Counted from the first letter of the stretch, positions 22,454-30,975 are shown. The stretch is 64,000 nt of DNA from Pseudodesulfovibrio sp. JC047 (GCF_010468615.1 NZ_WUEH01000015.1:28419-92418), one strand, 5' to 3'. The notes: generated by a model not told the origin, from the letters alone. Numbers and translations: made by a program.

Positions 22454-22516
22454 TGGTCGGGAAAAAGGGAAGAATGTGTCCTGTGGACAAAAATCTCTTG
22501 TCCTTTTTCCCGACCA
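22454..22516 (+). terminator. Terminator after gyrA
   Basis: Arms ggtcgggaaaaagg / cctttttcccgacc (14 bp, perfect) enclose a ~33-base loop. The loop itself contains a small gtcc/ggac stem and a TGTGGACAA that differs from a DnaA box by one base. A T-rich stretch follows. Confidence 0.7.
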
Positions 22517-22597
22517 TCTGTTGTTTTTTGAACGTGATGCTTTTCGGGATGATCCCGTGATATATACATTTCGATTTTTGCTATCTGTGAGGGTTGG

Positions 22598-23422
22598 ATG
22601 CGTGGTTTTGTTCAGATAAGTCTATTGTGCCTGCTCCTTTTTTGCTGTGTCGGTTGCTCGACCGAAAAGACACCGGGAGCGAATGACCTTGAGCAAGCCC
22701 GTTCATCGTATTCCAAAGGATTCTATCTTGAAGCCGAAAAGGAATATGAACGGTATCTTCAGGCTGCACCTCAAGGTGTCTTTCGAAAGGAGGCCTGGGA
22801 GCGGCTGGTTGAAATTGCCGTGTCCGTGAAAGGCGAATATGATCGGGCTGTGGTGTTGCTGGAAGCCATGTATCTGGAACTTGGTGATGATCCTGAATCC
22901 GGCTGGAAGGCCATGTATCAGCTCGGAGATGTCTATTCCGTGCTTGGTAAAAAGGAAAAGGCCATCGAGTCGTTTGAAAAATGTTTGCTTCATGCCGCAG
23001 AATTCCCTGAAAAAACGGCACGAACTCAATTGCGTATGGCTCGTTTGTATCGGGATATGGGCAATTATGGTGAAGTGGCTGATACCCTGCAACTCTGTGC
23101 CGAGACAGCTCCCAATGTCGAAGACAAGGCGAATTGCCTCTATGAATTGGCGCAGAGCTACAGTTTTATTTCCAGTTGGTCCCAGGCAAAAAACGCGCTT
23201 GAAAAGGTGCTCGAATTATCCGGCACTTCCGATGAAATACGCGCCCTTTCCATTTTTTTGCTGGCTGATATCTATGAGAATGATCGGCACTATGCCAAGG
23301 CGAAATCCTTGCTGGAATCCATTGTCGATACCTATCCCAATCGACGGGTTGTGGAATCCCGGTTGGCGAATCTGCCGGACATTCCCAAAAAGCCGATTCC
23401 ATTGGTTCCTCCGAAGAATTGA
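22598..23422 (+). CDS. TPR-repeat lipoprotein
   Basis: 274 residues. N-terminal lipoprotein signal MRGFVQISLLCLLLFCCVGC with acceptor cysteine at about 20. Then four to five tetratricopeptide-like helical pairs: ARSSYSKGFYLEAEKEYERY, AMYQLGDVYSVLGKKEKAIE, ARLYRDMGNYGEVADTLQLC, and further copies to about residue 250. The tail is proline-rich (IPKKPIPLVPPKN). Such outer-membrane or periplasmic TPR lipoproteins act as scaffolds in envelope assembly. The nearby glycosyltransferases suggest a cell-surface role, which is inference. It stands alone after the gyrA terminator. Confidence 0.8.
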   Translation: MRGFVQISLLCLLLFCCVGCSTEKTPGANDLEQARSSYSKGFYLEAEKEYERYLQAAPQGVFRKEAWERLVEIAVSVKGEYDRAVVLLEAMYLELGDDPESGWKAMYQLGDVYSVLGKKEKAIESFEKCLLHAAEFPEKTARTQLRMARLYRDMGNYGEVADTLQLCAETAPNVEDKANCLYELAQSYSFISSWSQAKNALEKVLELSGTSDEIRALSIFLLADIYENDRHYAKAKSLLESIVDTYPNRRVVESRLANLPDIPKKPIPLVPPKN

Positions 23423-23496
23423 GGAATGATTGGTTGGTCTGTGGATATGGTGACAGAGGTGTCTTTTATGTATCGTTCATCCCCTGAGAGGTGTCA

Positions 23497-24612
23497 GTGA
23501 AAATAGCCCTCTGCACCCCATTCAAGCCATTGGATAATCCGTCTGTCTCGGGTGACGTGACAATTGCGCAGGATTTGTCGAATACCTTGACGGATCTGGG
23601 GCATGACGTTGTTGAACTCCCCTTTTTTCCTGCCAAGAAAATTTATGAAAAGCCCTCCCGCTGGCTTGGTGCCGTGGGGGCGATCAATCGCATGACTGAT
23701 GCGGCCCGTGGAGCGGATTGCTGGCTGACGTTCGGGTCCTACTACAAGGTGCCGGATGTCTTCGGTCCGACCGCTTCTCGTCGGTTGCAGATACCCTACT
23801 TCATCATTCAGGCGAGTTACGCCGAAAACCGGGGCAAGAAATTGGCCACCTGGCCGGGCTATGTCTTGAATAAACGGGCCATGCTTCGGGCGGATCACAT
23901 CTTTTGCAACCGGCGCAACGACGTGCGTGGTTGTTCAAAATTATTGCCAAAAACCGCATACTCCCCTGTTGAACCGGGAATTCCCACGGGATTGCTTGAA
24001 CGCGACACAGCAGCCGGAGCCGCATTGCGAGCAACCTGGAACACGGGAACATCCGTGGTGATCGTGACCGCTGCCATGATGCGGCCCGGCGTCAAGGAAC
24101 AGGGATTGCGCTGGCTGTTCGATTCCTGCGCCGAACTGGTCGCGGAAGGCCAAGATATCACGCTGGTTGTGGCCGGAGACGGACCGTGTCGTACTGATCT
24201 CGAAACCCTGGCCCATACCCGGCTCGGCGAGCGGGTGCGTTTTCTCGGAATGATTGAACGGCGGTCGCTTGGTCCTATTTTCAGTGCCGGAAACCTATTC
24301 GCGTTTCCCGGTCTCAAGGAAAGTCTGGGCATGGTCTATCTGGAGGCCCAGATGTGTGGTTTGCCCGTGGTCGCCACGGACGATGAAGGCGCGCCCATGG
24401 TGGTGGCGCACAACCGGACCGGTCTCATCACCCACGCCACTCAGGATGATTTTACCGCAGGCATCAGACAGTTGGTGACGCATCCCGATTTGCGAACCGA
24501 TCTGTCAGCACAGTGTTTCAACTATGTTCAAAATGAACATTGTACCCACATCAATTATCAAAAAATCGTGCGCATCATGGAAGACATTGTGCGTAATGGA
24601 GTGACACAATGA
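23497..24612 (+). CDS. Glycosyltransferase, GT4-like
   Basis: 371 residues from GTG 23497 (GAGAGG 5 bases upstream); GTG 23491 is the alternative. It has the GT-B fold. The N-terminal acceptor lobe begins MKIALCTPFKPLDNPSVSGD. The C-terminal nucleotide-sugar lobe has VVAGDGPCR, FLGMIERRSL, and an EX7E motif in GLKESLGMVYLEAQMCGLP. It probably transfers a sugar to a lipid or polysaccharide acceptor. It overlaps the following phosphatase by 4 bases (ATGA), forming a three-gene cassette with it and a second glycosyltransferase. Confidence 0.85.
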   Translation: MKIALCTPFKPLDNPSVSGDVTIAQDLSNTLTDLGHDVVELPFFPAKKIYEKPSRWLGAVGAINRMTDAARGADCWLTFGSYYKVPDVFGPTASRRLQIPYFIIQASYAENRGKKLATWPGYVLNKRAMLRADHIFCNRRNDVRGCSKLLPKTAYSPVEPGIPTGLLERDTAAGAALRATWNTGTSVVIVTAAMMRPGVKEQGLRWLFDSCAELVAEGQDITLVVAGDGPCRTDLETLAHTRLGERVRFLGMIERRSLGPIFSAGNLFAFPGLKESLGMVYLEAQMCGLPVVATDDEGAPMVVAHNRTGLITHATQDDFTAGIRQLVTHPDLRTDLSAQCFNYVQNEHCTHINYQKIVRIMEDIVRNGVTQ

Positions 24613-25202
24613 CCACGTATTTTTGTATGCGTCACGGACTGACCGACTGGAATAAGGCATCCAGAATTCAGGGGATACAGGACACGTCCCTGAATGATGA
24701 AGGTCGTGAAATGGCTCGAAAATGGGCAAAAACACTGGCCCAAGGCAATTTTGAGTGCATTGTGACCAGTTCCCTTGATCGGGCCAAAGAAACGGCTGCA
24801 ATCATCAATGAGACCCTCAAGGTGCCGATGTTCGAAGACAGCCGTCTCGGCGAACAGGACTGGGGAGATTGGACCGGACTGGATAATACTGATCTGCAAA
24901 AAATAAAGAAACAGGTCAAAAAGCAGGAATATAAAGGGTTTGAATTTCGACCGCCACACGGTGAAAGTCGGAATGACGTGTTGATGCGGGCCTGTGACGC
25001 GTTGATCGATTTTTCCGAGGATCATCCGGACGTTGCCGTTCTGGTGGTGACCCACAGTTGTGTGCTCAAATCATTGGTTTATGCGTTGAGCGGATTGGAA
25101 TTCATGCCCAACGAACCGCTTCCCATCAAACCGTATCACTTGCATCGAATTGAATGTCTGGACAATGAGTTGGCCCCGGGTCAATTCAATATGGAGTTGT
25201 AA
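24609..25202 (+). CDS. Histidine phosphatase family protein
   Basis: 197 residues. Phosphoglycerate-mutase-like fold with the phosphorylated histidine in CMRHGLTDWN, the second basic cluster in TSSLDRAKETA, acid residue region SRLGEQDWGDW, and the last catalytic histidine in VVTHSCVLKSL. Substrates in this family range from sugar phosphates to alpha-ribazole phosphate. Its placement between two glycosyltransferases with overlapping or abutting ends suggests it acts on a sugar phosphate of that pathway, which is inference. The next gene starts immediately after the stop (TAAATG). Confidence 0.85.
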   Translation: MTTYFCMRHGLTDWNKASRIQGIQDTSLNDEGREMARKWAKTLAQGNFECIVTSSLDRAKETAAIINETLKVPMFEDSRLGEQDWGDWTGLDNTDLQKIKKQVKKQEYKGFEFRPPHGESRNDVLMRACDALIDFSEDHPDVAVLVVTHSCVLKSLVYALSGLEFMPNEPLPIKPYHLHRIECLDNELAPGQFNMEL

Positions 25203-26360
25203 ATGCGTATTGTCTTTTATTGTCAGCACGTCCTTGGTGTGGGGCACATGTTCCGTTCACTTGAAATTGTCAAAGGCCTGGCCAACCACGAGGTCATTCT
25301 CGTAACAGGCGGTGCCAAGGTCGATTTCGATCCCCCGGCCAACATGACGCAGATTCAACTTCCCGGTCTGATGATGGATTCCAAATTCACCCGTTTCATT
25401 CCGCTTGAAGAAGGGGCTGAGGTCGATGAGGTTCTGGTTCGTCGTCTGCGGCAATTCAAGGCGATCATGGCCGAATATCAGCCGGATATTTTCATGGTCG
25501 AACTTTTTCCCTTTGGCCGCAAAAAGTTCCGTTTCGAGCTGCTGCCCATTCTCAAGAAAGTTCGCAAGGGAGAATACGGCACCTGCAAGGCCGTCTGTAG
25601 CGTGCGAGATATTCTCGTTGAAAAAAATGACATGAAACGGCAGGTCGAGCGCGTTCATGGCTATCTCAACCCGAATTTCGACCATGTGCTGGTCCATTCC
25701 GATCCCAATCTGGTCACGCTTGACGAGACCTTCCCCGGTGTGGACGGCATTGTCCCCGAAGTGCATTATACCGGCTATGTCGCACGCCAGCCCGATCCCA
25801 TCGAAACCGCTGCCCTGGCTGATGAATTGAACTTGGGTGACACCCCGCTTATCGTCGCTTCCGTTGGCGGTGGTCACATTGGGCACGACATGCTCACTGG
25901 TATCATGGGCGCGTCTCCCCTGCTTCAGGGAACCCATCCGCACAAACTTGTCATGTTCACTGGTCCCTATGCCACCGACGCGCATGTTCAGGAACTTCAA
26001 GCCCGGGCCGCTGCGCATGACCACATCACGGTGAAGCGATTCACCAAACGCTTCCTCGCCTATCTGGAATTGGCCCGATTGTCGGTCTCTCTCGGCGGTT
26101 ACAACACCACCATGAACCTGTTGGCCACCAACACCTTTGGATTGATGTATCCGTTCCTCCAGAACCGTGAGCAGAATATGCGCGCCCGGCGTATTGAAGA
26201 AAAAGGCGGATTGCGTGTCATCACATCCGACGACCTCGTTCCGTCCATCCTTACCAGTCACATGGCACGGGCACTTGATCAGAAGGCCACTCCGCTTGGT
26301 TTGGACCTGAACGGTGGGCCGAATAGTGCCCGGATCTTGGAATCGATCTTTGCGCAATAA
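25203..26360 (+). CDS. Family-28-like GT-B glycosyltransferase
   Basis: 385 residues. N-terminal MRIVFYCQHVLGVGHMFRSL with a glycine/histidine motif as in MurG-like enzymes. The C-terminal nucleotide-binding lobe has IVASVGGGHIGHDM, then HDHITVKRFTKRF and LGGYNTTMNLLAT, equivalent to the conserved donor-binding loop of family 28. It directly abuts the histidine phosphatase gene. The acceptor is unknown; a surface glycan or glycolipid is likely. fabI follows after 63 bases with its own AAGGAG, possibly on the same transcript. Confidence 0.8.
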   Translation: MRIVFYCQHVLGVGHMFRSLEIVKGLANHEVILVTGGAKVDFDPPANMTQIQLPGLMMDSKFTRFIPLEEGAEVDEVLVRRLRQFKAIMAEYQPDIFMVELFPFGRKKFRFELLPILKKVRKGEYGTCKAVCSVRDILVEKNDMKRQVERVHGYLNPNFDHVLVHSDPNLVTLDETFPGVDGIVPEVHYTGYVARQPDPIETAALADELNLGDTPLIVASVGGGHIGHDMLTGIMGASPLLQGTHPHKLVMFTGPYATDAHVQELQARAAAHDHITVKRFTKRFLAYLELARLSVSLGGYNTTMNLLATNTFGLMYPFLQNREQNMRARRIEEKGGLRVITSDDLVPSILTSHMARALDQKATPLGLDLNGGPNSARILESIFAQ

Positions 26361-26423
26361 AATATTTTTGGTCGCTACAAATTCCAAACGCAGCTATACT
26401 CCGGGGCAACGCAAGGAGAATAT

Positions 26424-27188
26424 ATGCTTTTAAAAGGAAAAAAAGCCCTGATATTTGGTGTGGTCAACGATCGATCCATTGCCTATGGAATCGCTCGGCA
26501 ATTCAAGGAACATGGTGCCCGTCTCGCCTTCAGTTACGCCGCAGAGCCGATCAAGCGTCGGCTCGAACCGATCTGTGAAGAACTTGGCGGCGAGTTCATG
26601 TTCAAATGTGATGTGACCTCTGACGATGAAATTGCCGCAGGTGCGCAGCTCGTCAAGGAACAATGGGGCGATGTGGACATTCTTGTTCACTCCATTGCTT
26701 ATGCCAATCGTGAAGATCTCAAGGGACGCTTCATCGATACCAGTCGTGAAGGCTACAAGGTCGCTTTGGATGTGTCTTCTTTTTCATTGGTCGCCCTGTG
26801 CCGTGCCTATGAAAAATTGCTCAAGCCCGGTGGGTCCGTTTTGACACTCAGTTATTACGGTGCCGGAAAAGTCGTGGCCAACTACAATGCCATGGGTGTC
26901 GCCAAGGCCGCTCTCGAAGCCTGTGTACGCTATCTTTCCGTGGATCTCGGACAGGCTGATGTCCGCATCAACGCCATCTCTGCCGGTCCGGTCAAGACCA
27001 TGGCTGCGTCCGGTATTTCCGGTTTCAAGTCCATTCTTGGTCGTATCGAGGAAAAAGCCCCTTTGCATCGAAATATCACCATCGATGACGTTGGCAAAAC
27101 CGCGCTCTATCTCGCCTCGGATCTCTCTTCTGGAACAACCGGCGATATCGTGTTTGTCGATTCCGGCTACAACATCATGGGTGTCTAA
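26424..27188 (+). CDS. fabI: Enoyl-[acyl-carrier-protein] reductase (NADH), FabI type
   Basis: 254 residues. Short-chain dehydrogenase fold with the FabI form of the cofactor loop (GKKALIFGVVNDRSIAYGIA) and NILVHSIAYA-like strand VDILVHSIAYAN. The catalytic Tyr-x6-Lys set lies in ANYNAMGVAKAALEA. The C-terminal GPVKTMAASGISGF is the substrate-binding loop. It reduces trans-2-enoyl-ACP in the last step of fatty-acid elongation and is the triclosan target in sensitive species. RBS AAGGAG 6 bases upstream. Repeat cluster 2 begins right after the stop. Confidence 0.95.
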   Translation: MLLKGKKALIFGVVNDRSIAYGIARQFKEHGARLAFSYAAEPIKRRLEPICEELGGEFMFKCDVTSDDEIAAGAQLVKEQWGDVDILVHSIAYANREDLKGRFIDTSREGYKVALDVSSFSLVALCRAYEKLLKPGGSVLTLSYYGAGKVVANYNAMGVAKAALEACVRYLSVDLGQADVRINAISAGPVKTMAASGISGFKSILGRIEEKAPLHRNITIDDVGKTALYLASDLSSGTTGDIVFVDSGYNIMGV

Positions 27189-27976
27189 TTTGTGGGGGTA
27201 TTGCCTTCGGCAACTGGGGGAAAGGGAGAGAAAAACCCTTTGAAAAGGTTTTTTTCTCTCCCTTTTCCCCAGACCCCCTATTCCTCTCTTTTCCTAAACT
27301 TTTTGTGTGCCTTCGGCAGGTGTGTGCGCTCGTGTGAGGGCACGGCTGTCGTGTGGGGTGTGGGCTGTGGAATGTGGAATGTCTCCGACGGCCAGAGGGG
27401 AACCTCTTGGAAGAGGTTCCCCTCTGGGCTCCCTTCCAGAACTTTTTGTCGCGCCTTCGGCGAGGCCATCCGTTATCGGTTGAGTGGGATTGGAGAAGTG
27501 GGAGAAAGGAAAGAGGGGATGGGGAAAGAAGTAAGAGAGTTTTGCAAAAAGAATGCGTTTTAAGTTTTTTATTGAGTCTGTAAAAAAAGCATTTTTTTAC
27601 AACACTCTCCCAAGGAGCGCACGAACTCACGCTACCGACAGCTTCGAGCGAAGCGAGCGATAAAAAGTTTCGGAGAGTCCAGAGAACCCTTTTCAAAGGG
27701 TTCTCTGGTCGCCGAAGGCATTCCAAAATCCGTATTTTCACTAAATCGCACGAACTCGCGCTGCCGACAGCTCTCGCGCAGCGACATAAAAAGTTTTGGA
27801 GAGTCCAGAGAACCTTTTTCAAAAGGTTCTTTGGTCGCCGAAGGCATTCCAAAATCCGTATTTCTACTAAATCGCACGAACTCGCGCTGCCGACAGCTCT
27901 CGCGCAGCGACCCAAAAAGTTTTGGAGAGTCCAGAGAACCTTTTTCAAAAGGTTCTCTGGTCGCCGAAGGCATTCC
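27189..27976. repeat. Hairpin-rich intergenic repeat cluster 2 (inverted relative of cluster 1)
   Basis: A ~790-bp mosaic fills the space between convergent fabI and the phage-head genes. Its modules are those of 12.3-13.3 kb in reverse order and orientation: a gggggaaagggagag hairpin at about 27214-27270, the 36-bp hairpin 27392-27427 (same core as 12753-12788), GCGCCTTCGGCGAGG, the sequence gagtgggattggagaagtgggag, an AT-rich GTAAAAAAAGCATTTTTTTAC, and three CCAGAGAACC hairpins. No protein-like open frame is credible. Confidence 0.9.
27618..27975. repeat. Three tandem ~126-bp repeat units
   Basis: Units carry the landmarks cgcacgaactc at 27618, 27747 and 27873, and ggagagtccagagaac at 27672, 27798 and 27924. 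The last two spacings are exactly 126 bases. Each unit ends with a hairpin (arms agagaaccttttt / aaaaaggttctct type) and GTCGCCGAAGGCATTCC. Units 2 and 3 are almost identical; unit 1 differs in the TCGAGCGAAGCGAGCGA block. Confidence 0.9.
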
Positions 27977-27977
27977 T

Positions 27978-28004
27978 AAAAAAAGGCCTTCTTTTCAGAA
28001 GGCC
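27978..28004 (-). terminator. Terminator of the phage-head gene pair
   Basis: On the minus strand, GGCCTTCT-gaaa-AGAAGGCC (8-bp perfect stem) is followed by seven T. It lies 31 bases past the stop of the small head protein gene, so it is a textbook intrinsic terminator for that transcript. Confidence 0.9.
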
Positions 28005-28034
28005 CTGTTGCAAGTGATGGAATGTATTGGTTGG

Positions 28035-28283
28035 CTAGGTGCCACTGACCATTGAGACGGTGCCGTTGGAATTGGTTGCGACGAGGATATCCACGGCTTC
28101 GGCCTGATTGTTGCCCGAGCAGACGAGAATGATGTCGCCGGTGTCGAGCGTGTAATCGATGGCAGCTTTGTCGAAGTATCCGATATGGTTGACGGTGGCG
28201 ATGGGGTCTTTTGAGCGATAGAGGAACAGTTGCTGCCCCGGGACGCCGCCCATGAGCCGCATGTCTTCACTGATATATGCCAT
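28035..28283 (-). CDS. Small phage head-associated protein (decoration-like)
   Basis: 82 residues; GGAG lies 8 bases upstream of the ATG. The pattern [11 protein letters not shown]...[26 protein letters not shown] matches a common small protein (beta-rich, GYF..A and GD motifs) found directly after major capsid genes in many tailed phages. Its role there is poorly defined, possibly capsid decoration or fibre. It follows the capsid gene by 64 bases and precedes a strong terminator. The frame is intact, with no sign of decay. The identification is by recalled family pattern and gene order. Confidence 0.65.
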   Translation of the reverse strand: MAYISEDMRLMGGVPGQQLFLYRSKDPIATVNHIGYFDKAAIDYTLDTGDIILVCSGNNQAEAVDILVATNSNGTVSMVSGT

Positions 28284-28347
28284 TGTTCAATTCTCCATAG
28301 TGAGAACGGAGGGGATTGATCCCCCCCGGTTGTGGTTGGGGGGATGG

Positions 28348-29178
28348 TTAGAGAATCACTGCGTCGTCGTCGCACTGGATTTCGATGACGCCGTCGGGGT
28401 CGATCAGACAGGCTCCGGCACTGAGCATGTGGTCAACCAGATGCGCGGCTTTTTCCGGCACCCAGTCCACGAAGGCCTTGACCTGCTGCCCTTCTGCCAG
28501 CCCGGCGGCATTGCGATGATAGACAAAGCACTTGCGCATTCCGTCATCCAGCGGCAGGCCGGTGTGGAACATCCAGGTGATGCCGAGCCAGGTGCGGGAT
28601 TCGGTGCCTTTGAGCCAGGGATATTGTTCGCCCGCATAGTCGCTGGACTTGAATTCCTGGATATTGAGCAATTCATTCCACTGATGCGGCCCGACAACCG
28701 CGAAACGGTGGCCGTCGTCCGGCACGTCGTTGGCGTTCATCGTTCCAAAGGCCTGAAGGATCTTGTCCTTGGTCAGCCCGGTATCGGCTTGGGCGACCAC
28801 GTTGGCGGCCCCGCCGAGTTTGGTGATGATGAGTTCGTCGATCTTGCGGCCCAAGGCCCAGGCTCCGGCGTTGGCGGCGACCTGTTTCTCATCGCCCTTG
28901 TCCTTGAGTTCATCGAGCTTGTCGATGTACTCGGCGGCATACCAATCAGACAGCGTGCAGGACACATTCGAGTGATTGAGATTCATGAGCGGGACGTTGC
29001 CGTGGCGGGTTTTCTTGCCTGCCGCGCCCTTGCCGACTTTCTGAAAAACGCATTTCGACCCTTCGACTTCGGTTTGAAGCCGGACGGTCTGGCGCATCTT
29101 TGATCCCTGGGCCTGATAGGCCTGATGGACCATTTCAACATATTGGGTGACAAAACCATTACTGACAGTTGTGGACAT
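28348..29178 (-). CDS. Phage major capsid protein (isolated)
   Basis: 276 residues, intact, with GGAG 7 bases before the ATG. The sequence has the features of a phage capsid family common in podovirus-like phages and prophages: N-terminal FVTQYVEMVHQAYQAQGSKM, then SKCVFQKVGKGAAGKKTRHG, the NHSNVSCTLSDWYAAEYID segment, and ALGRKIDELIITKLGGA. No portal, terminase, tail, integrase or lysis gene is present nearby. It forms a two-gene unit with the small protein downstream. It could be a prophage remnant kept by chance, or a domesticated shell protein. The family call is fairly secure; the biological role is unknown. Confidence 0.82.
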   Translation of the reverse strand: MSTTVSNGFVTQYVEMVHQAYQAQGSKMRQTVRLQTEVEGSKCVFQKVGKGAAGKKTRHGNVPLMNLNHSNVSCTLSDWYAAEYIDKLDELKDKGDEKQVAANAGAWALGRKIDELIITKLGGAANVVAQADTGLTKDKILQAFGTMNANDVPDDGHRFAVVGPHQWNELLNIQEFKSSDYAGEQYPWLKGTESRTWLGITWMFHTGLPLDDGMRKCFVYHRNAAGLAEGQQVKAFVDWVPEKAAHLVDHMLSAGACLIDPDGVIEIQCDDDAVIL

Positions 29179-29417
29179 CGTTTTCTCCTTGTCCTTTACG
29201 AGTTTTCAACGAGTCCGGGTATCCGAGCTGTGTCCTGTCAACGGGTGTCCTCACAATCGTGGGCAAAAACCGTTTTGTCGCGATATAAAGGGCCGTCTGC
29301 CGAGACTTCCGGGCCGGTTGGACAACCGTAGCACGGGTTTTTTGCAAAGGCGGAGAATGTCATTGAATGTACAGTAAAATCATTTGATTCGTATAAGATT
29401 GCAGCTTGACAGGGGGT

Positions 29418-29591
29418 GTGAAATGGTTTTGTCCGCGCTGCAACAGCGGGATACCGCCATTCTTTTTGCCAATCTGTGGGGAGTTGTGTAGTCTTTGTGA
29501 AACCGTTTTTCCTTGGAGGTACGGATGGCTGGTGAACGTTTTCAATTTTTTCTTCCCGAAATCAGTTCGGGCCGGTTGGAATGTCGGCTGA
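29418..29591 (+). CDS. Possible small zinc-ribbon protein overlapping the next gene
   Basis: 57 codons from GTG 29418 with AGGGGG upstream. The product would contain WFCPRCNSG and CGELCSLCE, i.e. CxxC and CxxxCxxC, as in zinc ribbons. It overlaps the well-supported gene starting at 29525 in another frame, so it may be chance. Recorded only because the cysteine spacing is suggestive. Confidence 0.22.
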   Translation: MKWFCPRCNSGIPPFFLPICGELCSLCETVFPWRYGWLVNVFNFFFPKSVRAGWNVG

Positions 29592-30073
29592 TAGCCGGAG
29601 ATTCTCATTATGACCTGAGCGTTCACTCCACGTTTTCCGAACCGCTCAAGGATCTGTTCCGGTGTCTGTGCGATGTCCATGGCCTGTCCGCTCCAACCGA
29701 TATGGGGTCGGATTATCGGCATACTGAATTCGAATGGGGTGGCGAAGGTTGGTTGTATTATTGGACAATCACTCCCCGGCCAAAGAACAGATTGGACGTC
29801 GTTGTCGAGTTCAAGGGAAAACGCGAAGTGGATGGCGACGAATTTCCTGTCTGGAAAATCGACATCACGACCACCTGGCGATCACTGGCGGATCAGGTCT
29901 TTACCCAGGCTTCCGAGATGCTGTGGATGTATGGTTTTACCGGCTATTATGACCGCTGGAGCAAGGATTTCCCAACCGGTCCCATGATGCGTCTGGGCCA
30001 TTTGCTTCACGACAAACCTGTCGATACCGACGATTTTTCCCGCGAATTGGGCTATCTGGCTGAAACGAGATAA
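29525..30073 (+). CDS. Conserved hypothetical protein
   Basis: 182 residues. ATG 29525 has GGAGG 5 bases upstream; an earlier in-frame start would add 4 residues. It is soluble and rich in aromatic residues, with tryptophan/tyrosine clusters such as FEWGGEGWLYYWTI and MLWMYGFTGYYDRW. It has no signal peptide, membrane segment or recognised motif. It is followed by yjbQ about 95 bases on, on the same strand. I cannot assign a function. Confidence 0.65.
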   Translation: MAGERFQFFLPEISSGRLECRLIAGDSHYDLSVHSTFSEPLKDLFRCLCDVHGLSAPTDMGSDYRHTEFEWGGEGWLYYWTITPRPKNRLDVVVEFKGKREVDGDEFPVWKIDITTTWRSLADQVFTQASEMLWMYGFTGYYDRWSKDFPTGPMMRLGHLLHDKPVDTDDFSRELGYLAETR

Positions 30074-30167
30074 TACCTCGTGTGCCCTGAAATTTGACGC
30101 CCCTGCACAATTTGTGGAGGGGCTGATTTGACGTGGTTTTGTTTAAAAAAAAGAAATTGGATGTTCC

Positions 30168-30584
30168 ATGAAATCATATCGCAAGGAATTGTTTTTCGAG
30201 GTCCCGACACGCCGGGCGTTCATCAATATCACGGATGACGTGGAGGCCTGCCTGCGGGAATCCGGCATTCGTGAAGGCCTGTGCCTGGTGAATGCGATGC
30301 ATATTACGGCGTCGGTGTTCATCAATGATGACGAATCCGGTCTGCACCATGACTATGAGGTCTGGCTGGAGAAACTCGCTCCACACGAGCCGGTGAATCA
30401 GTATCGGCATAACGGATACGAGGATAATGCGGACGCCCATATGAAGCGGCAGGTCATGGGTCGGGAAGTCGTGGTGGCGATCACGGACGGCCAACTCGAC
30501 TTCGGCACCTGGGAGCGCATTTTTTACGGAGAATTCGATGGTCGCCGCCGGAAACGCGTCCTGGTTAAGATCATCGGCGAATAA
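30168..30584 (+). CDS. YjbQ/UPF0047 family protein (secondary thiamine-phosphate synthase family)
   Basis: 138 residues, full family length. Features: the acidic strand [40 protein letters not shown] with metal-binding-type residues, [14 protein letters not shown], and the end [19 protein letters not shown], all typical of UPF0047. Family members form trimers, and some show weak thiamine-phosphate synthase activity; the physiological role is uncertain. It lies just upstream of tRNA-Arg. Confidence 0.88.
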   Translation: MKSYRKELFFEVPTRRAFINITDDVEACLRESGIREGLCLVNAMHITASVFINDDESGLHHDYEVWLEKLAPHEPVNQYRHNGYEDNADAHMKRQVMGREVVVAITDGQLDFGTWERIFYGEFDGRRRKRVLVKIIGE

Positions 30585-30643
30585 TAGCCCGGCACGAATA
30601 TTCTTGACCTTTTGCCATTTTCTCTATTATGAGAAACGCCCGT

Positions 30644-30720
30644 GCGCCAGTAGCTCAGTTGGATAGAGCATCGGCCTTCTAAGCCGACGGCCGGGGGTTC
30701 GAATCCTCCCTGGCGCACCA
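30644..30720 (+). tRNA. tRNA-Arg, anticodon TCT
   Basis: 77 bases including an encoded CCA end. Acceptor stem GCGCCAG pairs with CTGGCGC; D-arm AGCTCAGTTGGATAGAGC; anticodon stem TCGGC/GCCGA with loop CTTCTAA, giving anticodon TCT (30678-30680), which reads AGA. T-arm CGGGGGTTCGAATCCTCCC. A hairpin terminator follows. No duplicated 3' end of this tRNA was noticed elsewhere in the window. Confidence 0.97.
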
Positions 30721-30730
30721 TGAGGAAAGA

Positions 30731-30766
30731 TAAGGGGTTAACGAGAAATCGTTCGCCCCTTTTTTC
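30731..30766 (+). terminator. Terminator after tRNA-Arg
   Basis: AAGGGG..AACGA-gaaa-TCGTT..CCCCTT stem followed by a T-run, starting 11 bases after the tRNA. Confidence 0.85.
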
Positions 30767-30975
30767 GTGTTTGTTCCTTGGAGAGTGTGGCCTTGTTTTT
30801 AAATGAGCCGACAGTCATCCTGAAAATTGTCGTTCACCAACCCTTCTTCTCTGGTTCGTTGCAAGCCATACTCGCTCTGAAATCAAAAAGAGAAATCCTT
30901 TCAATTCGGGGTGGAATTTGGCATGGATACTTCCTGCATACGGCGTGAATTCAATTCATTCAAAGGGATTTTACT

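Noticed and set aside
27618..27975. Tandem array considered as a CRISPR
   Set aside because: The unit is 126 bases with near-identical content throughout; there are no short direct repeats separated by unique spacers and no cas genes.
30644..30720. tRNA-Arg as an attachment site with a duplicated 3' end
   Set aside because: No second copy of the tRNA 3' end was found by reading the downstream sequence, and no integrase gene is nearby.
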